64,000 nt of DNA from Chrysogorgia sp. JL179-B06 (taxonomy: Eukaryota > Cnidaria > Anthozoa > Scleralcyonacea > Chrysogorgiidae): assembly GCA_035772405.1 (NCBI GenBank), contig JAYKKM010000250.1, positions 874,001 to 938,000 on the forward strand, given 5' to 3'. How positions within the stretch are numbered: position 1 is the stretch's first letter; every line of letters starts with the position of its first letter. The notes below the pieces were generated by a model. The model was not told where the DNA came from, made no database searches, and was given only the letters and a program-made list of their open reading frames with translations. Of this stretch, positions 21,011 through 29,752 are shown in pieces. A program made the position numbers and the translations under genes.

Positions 21011-21179
21011 CACCAGTAGCCTTGCAGCTATAAAACTGTTTCAGAGTTTTAGTGTCATTTGCCTTTTCAATGCGAATTATCCCGCTAAACTGTCATCTTT
21101 GTTTAACGCAAAATGGCTGAATTGACCGCGTACGAAGAAGTATTTCCTTTCTACTGTATTTGTAGTTTAAGATTTTTGA

Positions 21180-21437
21180 ATTTGGAATTTAAACACGAGC
21201 GGAAGCGTAAATTCTCGCTTGTAAACAAGGTTTATCCGTGTAGGCGTTCCTCCGTTTAATGAGTTACACGGACATTCAAAGACTACACGTATAATCTACG
21301 TGTACTACACGGAAAGTCCGTGTAGTTTTTCCGTGTAGTACACGGAAAGTCCGTGTAGTTTTTCCGTGTAGTACACGGGCAGTACACGTAGTTTTCCGTG
21401 TAGTACACCCACCACACACGCACGATCCACGCAAACG
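21180..21437 (-). repeat. Right subterminal repeats
   Basis: Read in reverse, this has the same words as the left end (gtactacacggaaa four times, then a copy of the gagcgg-aagcgt unit). Together with the TIR it forms an imperfect long inverted end. It has fewer tandem units than the left arm. Confidence 0.8.
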
Positions 21438-21464
21438 ATGTTAACAAACTTCTAGGCGGCACTG
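21438..21464 (-). repeat. Right terminal inverted repeat
   Basis: Reverse complement begins cagtgccgcctagaagtttg; followed directly by TA at 21465-21466. Confidence 0.9.
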
Positions 21465-21655
21465 TAACAGCAACAAAGACAACAAAAGAACAAATACTAA
21501 CCACACTACACTTGACTATAGAAGATGTACAGTTGATTGAGCAGAACCTGGATTGACCTAATATCCAGTACAACGTCCAATATCTGGAGAAGAATCAACA
21601 TGTTGAGACAGTGTTTACTTCTCTGTTAGAAGATGTGAAAGAACATAATGACGAT
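21465..21655 (+). pseudogene. RecQ-like helicase exon, 3' part
   Basis: Immediately after the transposon the frame reads TATKTTKEQILTTLHL, then EDVQLIEQNLD-stop-PNIQYNVQYLE, then VFTSLLEDVKEHNDDTW. This is RecQ motif III and the start of the second RecA lobe. One TGA lies inside. At about 21656 the text runs into a dispersed MITE end. Confidence 0.75.
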
Positions 21656-21703
21656 ACGTGGACGATCGTCAAGTATCCTCAGAAAAATTATTCTGAGTCT
21701 TTC
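21656..21703. repeat. End of a dispersed foldback family
   Basis: cgtggacgatcgtcaag followed by tcctcagaaaaattattctgag matches, in reverse, 60909-60958 and the 15.4/15.6-kb pair. Confidence 0.5.
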
Positions 21704-21900
21704 AAAGTTATCTATGTTCATATTTTGTTAAAAAGTAAGAACGTATTGCTTTATTAAAACTATTAAAAGACTCAGACTTCTTAACTGAGTTCGGCAGGCT
21801 GTTCCACAGTTTAATGCTTGACACAGTGAAAGAACTCCTCAAACTCTAATTTATTGCCAAACAAGGAAACAATGTGCAGTTATTTACGATGTTATTGTGT

Positions 21901-22230
21901 TTTTAGGCAAACAATTATTTAATGGTAATTCTTTGCCACAAAACCGACTGGTAGATATGTACTATGGAGGAACCCCTCCGAAAGCAAAAGACCATGTTAC
22001 TAAAAATATGGGGAATGAACATGGTCATCTATGGGTGCTTATTTGCACCATTGCTTTTGGAATGGGTGAAAATTATAAGGTGAGAAAAGTGGTACATTTT
22101 GGCCCTTCAAATGATCTCGAATCATATGCGCAAGAGTGTGGCCGCTGGGAGAGATGGATTACCCAGTTCATGTTCCCTTCTCTACAGTGGTTTACTACTG
22201 ACCCATTGTGACAAAAACAAAGATGTATGT
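21901..22230 (+). pseudogene. RecQ-like helicase, second-lobe exon
   Basis: After an acceptor (gtgtttttag, about 21905) the frame reads PQNRLVDMYYGGTPPKAKDH, then VLICTIAFGMG (motif V) and VRKVVHFGPSNDLESYAQEC with GRWERW (motif VI, normally QExGRAGRD). The motif VI arginine finger region is altered. Frameshifts follow, and a Cys pair (TCDFCAKK, about 22315) could be the RecQ zinc-binding remnant. Non-functional. Confidence 0.8.
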
Positions 22231-22273
22231 CCAAGCTGACATTCAGAATGTCAGCAAAAGTTATTGAATAATT

Positions 22274-22909
22274 TTGGGTACCAGTATGACAAGACAACAT
22301 GAAGAATTGAACACATGTGATTTTTGTGCTAAGAAACGCATATACCAAAATAAAGATGTGGAGATATTGACAAAATGCTTGAGATGCCAAATGATTTGTC
22401 TTGCAACAGTCCGGTTAATTTTCAAATTTTTGTTTTATGCATTCTATCCACACATCAAAGAAAATGCACACGTTTTCCACTCCGAAAATACTGCCTTTTC
22501 TGCATCGGTGTCTGATAGTGCATTAGCTGATGGTTATGACTGCAAAAATCCATGCAGCAGGACGGTGGTAGTAAAACGGGAGGCAATTAGAAATACCACA
22601 AATGGAACCTATGCCTCTCTTATGTGTGTATTTGCCTTGTCTTCAGTTATTGGGATGGATCTCATTTCGGTTTACCCACAAAAGATAGGGAAGGAGACAA
22701 AATACTCACAATTTCAAAATGGAACAATTTCTCGAAGAGCCAGACATGATTATTTTTCCAGTAAACTTGTTCAAGATGCCAAAATTATCACGTGCACAAC
22801 AGCTGGTGCTGGTGTTCTTACTCACAATGAAACCTTCCAACCAAATCACTTTGTTCCACTTGTCGAATTAAACAAACAAAAAAAATCCTCAGCAGCGAAA
22901 AATAACTGA
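22274..22909 (+). CDS. Vertnin-like/OTU-like domain ORF
   Basis: An open frame of 211 codons. The first about 40 residues overlap the RecQ tail (TCDFCAKKRIYQNKDVEILT). The remainder reads VKREAIRNTTNGTYASLM, ALSSVIGMDLISVYP and FQPNHFVPLVE. NGTYxSL, ALSSVxGM-xSVYP and PNHFVPL are the recurring words of a vertnin/OTU-like domain found in many invertebrate, often mobile-element-associated, proteins. No catalytic Cys is evident. It may be the tail of the same decayed gene or a separate fragment. Confidence 0.5.
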   Translation: MGTSMTRQHEELNTCDFCAKKRIYQNKDVEILTKCLRCQMICLATVRLIFKFLFYAFYPHIKENAHVFHSENTAFSASVSDSALADGYDCKNPCSRTVVVKREAIRNTTNGTYASLMCVFALSSVIGMDLISVYPQKIGKETKYSQFQNGTISRRARHDYFSSKLVQDAKIITCTTAGAGVLTHNETFQPNHFVPLVELNKQKKSSAAKNN

Positions 22910-23390
22910 CCTTTTCCAAGAAGTGGAGAAAGAACCAGGAGCTATTTCTGAAGACAATGTTTTCTTCATTTTTAATGTAAGGATTGTTCAATGCAACCAT
23001 TCACCAACGTGAATGGGGTGGTCAATACTTTAGTTGGTAGCAGTTAATTATTCACCAAGCAGCAATGGTCCATACATGGATTGCAAATCTCAACAAAACA
23101 AAAGAGGTTACTGTTACTTTACTCACTTCCGGTATCCCACACTGCACTTCGCACGTGTATTTCTTTAGTAATATCATGCAATGTTCTGTCAACATTGGAA
23201 ATTATGCATTTCAAAGTGTGTTGTGGAATGTTGCTTTTCCCTATCAAATGATCCTGGGGGGATATTTATGTGCTAAGAATGACCAGGAACTATCAAATCT
23301 TATAGGTTTTTCCTCTGAACGATAATGTAGACTATGCTAATATGTGTTTTCTAGATGATCGACCTGGAATGAAGTTATATGCCATGCATA
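22910..23390. other. Non-coding
   Basis: No convincing gene; open frames are short and unrecognised. Confidence 0.3.
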
Positions 23391-24490
23391 CAGTGGCGCT
23401 TAAAAGTTTTGTAACACCTTTGTGCATGTAACTAATTTAAATATAATTTTACTTTTACAAAAACGAGTTGTACGTACTCTTACAAATTCCGACTACCGTG
23501 CCCATTCTGATCCACTTTTTAAACAACTCAAAATATTAGATATATTCAAGATAAATTAATTTCATATTGGCAAATTCATGTTTTCTATATCCTCACATGT
23601 TGCCTGCATGTTTTGAATACTTATTTATAACAAATAATCAAATCCATGGTTATAACACTAGATCTGCTGCTAATTATAGATCTCATGCTTGTCGAACTAA
23701 TATAAAGCAGTTCACTATTCTATATTTAGGTCCCAATATTTGGAATTCTTTACCATTTTATATTACTGTTATAAACACGATTTCTTCTTTTAAGAAACAA
23801 CTAAGCGATTACTTACTTAACAATTAACCTTGTTAAACAGCTAGCTCTGATGTTATGACCATGTTTAAATTACATTGAAAAATAATAATTACTACAAACT
23901 TTTCCTTTGAACATGTCTGCAAACAAACAATATAACATAATAATGTATTTTCTGTACTCTTCTTGTACTTTTCTTGTAAATTTTTTTTTTTAATAAATTT
24001 TGGCAAATAAACCATTCATTTATTCAAAGTGTGTGTAGTCTTAGTGTACATGCAGAGAGATTATACACACAAGTTAAGATCGTGCACTACACTTAAAACT
24101 ACATGGACTACACAAAGCTAATTGAGGAATAACTACACAAAGTTTGCATGTGTAGTGGGTTTAATGAGATGAGATATTTCATACTCATTGTGTGATGTAT
24201 AATTTTATGAGGCATAATAAATTGTTTCATTTTGATTTCGAATTTTACACGAGTATAATTTTAAGATGCCAAAATTATAAATTAAATACATTTTTTAACT
24301 GTTACTATTCATTGCTACGCTAATGCTACGCTGTTAAGTTTTCTTTGCTTGTTTTTTGAATATTCCAGACTGTATTATAAAATACACGCGAGCATAATTT
24401 TTGAAATATTTCGAGAATGATTGATCTTTTGTCTTGATTCGATTCTGTTTTCATAAGCGTGCTTCTAAATATGGCATGTAGTCTTTACTT
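23391..24490 (+). mobile_element. Second, broken copy of the Tc1-family element
   Basis: It begins TA-cagtggcgcttaaaagtttt at 23391, a diverged form of the 16721 terminus. Related actacac words follow at about 24090-24145. A diverged inverted copy of the 173-bp unit lies at about 24410-24480 (aagcgtgcttctaaat). A LINE 3' end interrupts it at about 23445-24015. No transposase, BEN gene or right terminus is present. Confidence 0.55.
23445..24015 (+). pseudogene. LINE 3'-terminal fragment
   Basis: It reads LQKRVVRTLTNSDYRAHSDP, then LPACFEYLFITNNQIHGYNT and LGPNIWNSLPFYI, ending FKKQLSDYLLNN-stop at 23827. This is the C-terminal domain of a non-LTR RT ORF. An AATAAA-containing tail extends to about 24010. 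5' truncated. Confidence 0.75.
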
Positions 24491-24740
24491 TGACACATCG
24501 CCCACCGCTATACCAACGATATGAAGTGCATCTAGCCAAGTTCACATAAAATCGTTAAGCAGTCGCAACAGTCGCAGACATGCGCCGATGTGAACACAAA
24601 CGTAGATGGTCGGCGTTAGATCGGTAAAGTTAAACTTGGCTCAACATGAAGACATGATGCATATAAAATTTCTCACCTTTTGAATATTAAGGTGATTATT
24701 GCTTTGTACATATTTTAACAGTTATTTTATTGTCAATAAT
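24016..24740. other. Repeat remnants, no gene
   Basis: Holds the actacac words and the 173-bp-unit relative. A small pair of inverted words (agccaagtt at about 24536, aacttggct at about 24635) lies beside cgcaacagtcgcagacatgcg. No coding sequence seen. Confidence 0.35.
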
Positions 24741-24764
24741 TTCTTATTCTTTAAAATATCATTT

Positions 24765-25795
24765 ATGCAGGCAGTTGCCACCATAAAGACTATGCAGAAC
24801 ATCAATGTTTTGGAAACAGTTAACATGGCCGGAAGCTCTAAGGACGTCATTTATTTTATGGAAGCCCTAGACAGCTCTCACAGGTAAGTTATAAGGATGA
24901 TTGCTTAATAAAAGGATGGAATATAAAGGGAAGATATTTTTGTCAGATATCAATATGCTAAAAAACACTGGTTCTCTCTTTAGGAAAAATCTGGTGAAAC
25001 ATTTTCCTGGCTGTTATTCTGTTGGCACTTTATCAGCAGTATCCCTGAGCTGCAGCCAGTTAGCTGACCTCGATTAAGTTCTTCCTGGGATAGCTGTAGA
25101 CCTTCTACAATCATATACTTTCAAGAAAATTGTATATAAAAAGAAGCTTTTTTACAGCATGGCATGTGCAAGAGTAAAGAAGTGGAACAGCTTTACAGTC
25201 ACCTACACAGACTACAAAGGGGTAGAAAAGGTTGGAGAAATTGCCTTCCTAAAGATTGCAATTGAACACTATCAAATTTACCACTTCCTGGCAGCAATCG
25301 ATGAGATGACTCCCTGCCCAGAGGAAAATATAATGGAAAATATTGAAGTTTCCACTCTTAAAAGACCTTGGTCATCATCTTCGACCATACCACCGTGAAA
25401 TCGATCACAGATTTTTACTCTACATTAAGACAATGGTATACTGTAGATACCATAAAGTTCTTATGTATTTTTACTTGTAGCTTGGAAATGGAACTGTAAA
25501 TTTTGATTGTATTTTTGAATTCATGATTACTTAATCACATGCATGTGCAGTAATAATAATCATGGCTACATTTTACTATTTTTTTCTTAGAACCCAACCA
25601 GTTTGTTACATTCCCATTACAAGAATAGAGGAAAAGCAAGTAGCCATCAGTTGCTTGCCTTCCGTAGGTTTGTGGGGCTCCAAACTCATGGGAGATGGAC
25701 TAGTTAATGGTTATTGGTACCATACTGATAATGAAATTATAGAAGGCCATCTTAACTTAAGTACAATTGTTGCCATTAATAGCCTAAATTAAATA
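24765..25795 (+). pseudogene. Unrecognised decayed spliced gene
   Basis: Candidate exon 1 ends at a gtaagt donor at about 24882 (TVNMAGSSKDVIYFMEALDS). A second part (about 24985-25397) reads KNLVKHFPGCYSVGTLSAVS, a stop, then MACARVKKWNSFTVTYTD, VGEIAFLKIAIEHYQIYHFL. A third (about 25590-25790) reads PVCYIPITRIEEKQVAISCL. The words RVKKxNSxTVTY followed by a beta-rich stretch and an xPITxI region recur in unnamed, often multicopy invertebrate proteins associated with transposons. No function can be given. One stop and uncertain exon joins indicate decay. Confidence 0.4.
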
Positions 25796-25959
25796 ACTAA
25801 TTATATAAAATGCTGACTTTTGTAGGAATTTGATCACTACATGTACTCAGAATAGCAGTAATAGTTTTAAAGCAAAAAGTTGTGTAAATAGAAAATCAGC
25901 TATGTAAAATAAAATGCAAGTCAGTTTGATGGTATTACTGAGTATTATTATAAAGCTTA

Positions 25960-26075
25960 ATAAAGCAACTTCAGTAACTCTAACAGAGCATGCATGCTAA
26001 AAGTATTGGAATGGCACTTGTAAGCTAGTACTGCATGCATACAATTGCATGTATGCACACATGCATGCAAATCTA
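25960..26075. repeat. Cluster of gcatgc palindromes
   Basis: gcatgcatgc, tgcatgcata, catgtatgcac and acatgcatgcaaa occur within about 70 bp, making a short alternating purine-pyrimidine, self-complementary tract. No gene. Confidence 0.5.
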
Positions 26076-26079
26076 GTTG

Positions 26080-27305
26080 TAAGCTTAGAAAGGATGTGGA
26101 GTGGCACTGGTTACATGAGTGCAAAGAAGCCTTCCAGAAAGTCAAAAACAAGATGGTGGCCACAGAATAAGAATGATGTACCAAACGACGTATGGCAGTA
26201 TTTTGGTGTAAGAGACAACCTGAGTCATCAAGATGGAATCATTCTAATAGGGCGAGTGCATTGTCATTCCCCTCATCGCTTCGCGACACCACAAAGAAGA
26301 GGTTGCACTCAGCGCACCTTGGATACAACAGCATGATGAGACGTGCCTGTGACACCGTGTTTTGGCCTGGAATGCCAGCTGAAGTGCGACAACTGGCAGA
26401 GAACTGCGAGGCCTGCCAACAACACAAACCACGCAACCAGAAAGAAACGCTACAACACGAGGAGGGACAGTTACCTGGGGGTAAAGTTGGGATTGACCTT
26501 TTCGAGATTGAGGGAAGGAATTATCTAGCAACGGTTGATTACTACTCCGGCTTCATAGAAGTTGACCTCCTGACAACTACAACAAGCACACAGATCATCA
26601 GCAAGCTAAAAGGCCATTCCGCGAGGTATGGAATACCTACACAGATTGTATGCCACTGGTTCGCAATATCTTGCCCGTGAGTTCAATACTTTTACCAAAC
26701 GATGGGGTATCACACACCACATCATCTCCACATCACCATAAATCAAATGAGAAGGCTGAAGCTGCAGTCAAAATCATCAAGACCATGATGAAGTCACTGC
26801 AGGAGGGCACTGATCAGTATGAAGCCTTACTTGAACAGAGAAACACACCATGCCAAGACACTGGAACCAGCCCTGCTGCAATGATGTTCGGTCTAAGTAT
26901 ACGATCATTGATCCCAGCGCAAACAATCAACAAACCAAAGTGTACAAGAAAAGCACTGTTGAAGATGGCCAGGCGTCATCTCTCCATAAATCAGACCTAC
27001 GACAGAGATGCCCGAGATCTGGATGAACTTACACCTGGTCAATCGGTGTATTATCAACACAAAGAAGAAAAGATTATCAACACAAAGAAGAAGAAAAGAC
27101 CAACTGGAGAAGAGGAAGGAGGGTGTATACATGAGAAACAGAGTACACATACGCCCTACAACAAGCACCACTAAACCAAATCGTTAGAACACTTGGGCAA
27201 AAGATAGCATTGGAAGCAACAAGACAAATGCTGATGCACAGCCAAGACCACAACGAGTGAGAAAGAAACCCCACTGGGTGAAAAACTATGAACTGAAGTC
27301 GTGAT
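26080..27305 (+). pseudogene. Ty3/gypsy pol remnant (RT end, integrase)
   Basis: It starts with the RT/RNase H junction (RDVEWHWLHECKEAFQKVK), then FGVRDNLSHQDGIILIG. The integrase zinc region follows (HLGYNSMMRRACDTVFWPGM, CEACQQHKPRN). Next is the core (VGIDLFEIEGRNYLATVDYY, then SPHHHKSNEKAEAAVKIIKT, DTGTSPAAMMFG). The end is RVRKKPHWVKNYELKS-stop at about 27303. RNase H is deleted, the middle catalytic Asp region (normally SDNGPQF) is lost at about 26660, and the frame changes there. Inactive. Confidence 0.85.
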
Positions 27306-27411
27306 TAACTACTGACTTTGATAGGAGATATTTTGATTAATGTTTTACATGATAGTGAAGTTTAATTTATAGTTTGATTCTTTCATTTGTTTGACTCCAA
27401 TACTTTCTTTA

Positions 27412-27580
27412 AGAAAGGGAGATGTTAATAGTGAGTTGCATTTTAGGACAGTGCATGCACAGTCCTGGGTTCTTGTTCGACGGCCATTATATTAAATGTT
27501 ATGTCTTACTAAACGAACTGATATGTTTTGTGTCAATCTGAGCGCATGAGAGTCGAGCTTATCAACAGTGATCTACCACA
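27412..27580 (+). repeat. Candidate polypurine tract and 3' LTR
   Basis: aagaaagggaga (27411-27422) is a typical polypurine tract, immediately followed by tgttaatagtgag, an LTR-like TG start. A possible CA end lies at about 27578 (ctaccaca). The 5' LTR is not present in the window, so the end is uncertain. Confidence 0.5.
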
Positions 27581-28214
27581 ATTTTTGTAGGTTGTACCAA
27601 TTAAAGTTGTTCATTTGACTGTAAAGTTCAGATCGAAGAGCACTCCTTGAGCTATGTTTTGAAGAGTAACTATATTTCTGACAATTGTAATTTTGGCAAT
27701 GAGCAATTTTGTTACCCTCAAAAAAACCTTATGTCTGATGACATAAAAATAACACTACATTCACACTTACTGTACCTATTAAAAGTTAGATTAAAACGTA
27801 GAACTGGGCTGCTGGCATTTGTTGAAAGCAAGACTAAGAGTTCTTCGATGGAATGGATTATCTTAATATGAATACACACTGTTTCTATGCAAGGGACATG
27901 GTGTGATGGTTGCAGAATTTAATTTAATATAATAAAGGCTGTAACACTACAACAACAAACAATTGTCCATTTTGTCATCATAATTTGAACAACTTGGTAT
28001 CACAGTGGTATAATAACCTTCGAAAACTGCGGTATGTCATGCTGCTTATCGCTCGGAAATTTAATACAATTCATGTTCAAAATACTCACCAAATTTGTAG
28101 AATATGTGACATTCTAAAGCCCTCTGATTAAGCTCCCTTCTTGAAACAAGATGGTGTCAACTTCGTGTAATGATCGGCTGACAGTTGTACGTTGCCGTAA
28201 AAGTTAACAAACTT
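27581..28214. other. Non-coding
   Basis: An open frame of 74 codons at 27647 has no recognised homology and is probably chance. An AATAAA occurs at about 27931. Nothing else is supported. Confidence 0.3.
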
Positions 28215-28256
28215 TTTGGGGCGAGGGTGCTAATATCGACCGGCGTTTAGTCCCTT
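28215..28256. repeat. Dispersed GC-rich end module
   Basis: ggcgagggtgctaatatcga-ccggcgtttagtccct is an exact inverted copy of about 16454-16490. It may mark the left edge of the downstream element, but the hairpin seen next to it at 16.5 and 41.2 kb is missing here. Confidence 0.5.
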
Positions 28257-28399
28257 ATCATGACGGGGATGCAAGGGATGGGCAGAGTAGAATCGAGTTT
28301 GTTTGTTTTTGCGTCTACGTTGCTTAGCAACGTAAACGCTATGTTAACGAAAAGTTGGGACTGACTATCTATCTATCTATCTATCTGACTATATGGCGA

Positions 28400-29199
28400 T
28401 TTTGATGACGTTTTGTGACGTAACAGCCTTACACACAAGTAGCACAGTCAAACGTTGGTTAATTCGGCGATGGTGTACCGAAGTGGCGACGAACTGACTC
28501 TATAAACGATGTGTCTAGAGCTAAGCGTGCGGTCACGTGATAGTCGAGCGTGCTCTTAGTCACTCCTCGCTCCTTCTTAATTTCCCGGCTTGTCGGCAAA
28601 CTGGATAAAGATTTATATTGCATTGCTTTCCGTGGTTCTAAAAACATTTCTTCGAGGTAAGTTATAAACCCATGGTTTAATCGTTCAATGATAGCTCATG
28701 TGGACTTGATTGTACCGTCTCATTTCTGTTTATGTTTTAGGAGTGTTGTGAAGATATTTTGTGAGTTCATAACAGATTGTGATCTCACAGGGACCATTGT
28801 GTTCGCGCTGATCAACATTTCGATCAGACGCTATTCGTTGTGTGTAAGTGTAACACAACTCAAAGTCAAAGAAGTCATTGTACTTCTCAAAAAGCTAAAC
28901 GAAGCCATTGTGCTCGTTCAAAAAACAAACGAAGCCATTGTGCTCGTTGGGACTAGTGTGGTTCTCGCTGATCAAAGATCAGACATTCGTTGTGTGTAAT
29001 ACAACAGCTCAAATACAGCAAGCCGTTGTGCCACTGGTATTAAAAGCAAGCCATTGTGCCACTGCAATCACTAAAAGCAAGCCGTTGTGTCACTGCTATC
29101 ACTGAAAGCAAGCCGTTGTGCCACTGTTATTACTCAGACTAACACAAAACAACTCGCCCAAAGCAAAAAACTAAACCAACAAAGTCACATTTATCAAAC
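28400..29199 (+). promoter_or_regulatory. Helentron leader: CRE-like site, intron, tandem repeats
   Basis: tgacgttttgtgacgtaa (about 28407) has two CREB/ATF-like TGACGT half sites. A candidate 84-bp 5'-leader intron runs 28657-28740 (gaggtaagt ... tatgttttag). From about 28870 to 29135 short tandem units recur: first cgaagccattgtgctcgtt (about 32 bp period), then aagcaagccgttgtgccact (about 33 bp period). The coding start ATG is at 29200. The same tgacgttttgtgacgta word and an acceptor/attgtg/cgcgctga order recur at 11300-11640. Confidence 0.55.
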
Positions 29200-29752
29200 A
29201 TGGGAGTTACGATTGAGCAATACAGAGCTCGAATTGGTGCCCACAATAGTTTTGTGAAAGCTAAAGGTATTAACCTGCATTGGGAAAATATTTTTTGGAA
29301 TACAAAGTCATTATTAATAGTTTTACTGACACGAAGTATGTATTTAATTGGCTATATTGTATATATTGCATTATTATTGAGAGTGGCAAATGATGTGGAA
29401 GAAAATCCTGGGCCTACTGTTTATGAGATCATTAATCCAACTAAAACAATCAGTGCTGATTTTAGTCAGGGCAATAGAAGACAATTTGGAAGAAATGCTG
29501 GCAAACAATGTGTAGCTATGTCACTGACTGCAATAGTTCATACCCAAGTAAAAGATATTACAACTTGGGATACATAATTTTTAAATACAATATTATCTGT
29601 TGGTAATAATCTTTATACCTATATAACAAAGTCAATTAATAAAGATCTTTTGTTATTAACTGAGATACCAGAAATTATTTCAATTGATAATATAATTATT
29701 AATTTACAATATAGTGACTCCTTTTGTGGTGATGTATTCATGACATTGGATA
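29200..29752 (+). pseudogene. Helentron N terminus: 2A peptide and cysteine-protease-like domain
   Basis: ATG at 29200. A hydrophobic stretch (SLLIVLLTRS, MYLIGYIVYIALLL) leads into DVEENPGP at residues 65-72 (29392-29415), a perfect match to the D(V/I)ExNPGP 2A consensus. Ribosomes skip the Gly-Pro bond there. After it, FGRNAGKQCVAMSLTAI carries a likely catalytic Cys (codon 29509-29511). A TAA at 29575-29577 interrupts; the same frame continues NTILSVGNNLYTYI, LTEIPEIISIDN and GDVFMTLDN up to about 29750. A frameshift then joins it to the next segment, which holds FDSHSRD. The Cys/Asp-His pattern resembles OTU or herpes-tegument-type (C76) peptidases; the exact family is uncertain. Confidence 0.7.

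Larger units (their letters stand above)
16721..21464. mobile_element. 4.74-kb Tc1/mariner-type transposon with transposase and BEN gene
   Basis: 27-bp terminal inverted repeats (16721-16747 and 21438-21464, cagtg-cgcctagaagtttg) differ at one of 27 bases. The element is flanked by TA on both sides, the target duplication expected for Tc1/mariner. Inside are mirrored arrays of about 33-bp subterminal repeats, an irregular tandem block (17040-17570), a 173-bp tandem array (17811-18382), a two- or three-exon DD34E transposase (-), a head-to-head BEN-domain ORF (+), and a 120-bp tandem duplication near the right end. Size and gene content are far larger than the usual 1-2 kb for Tc1 elements. 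Confidence 0.85.
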
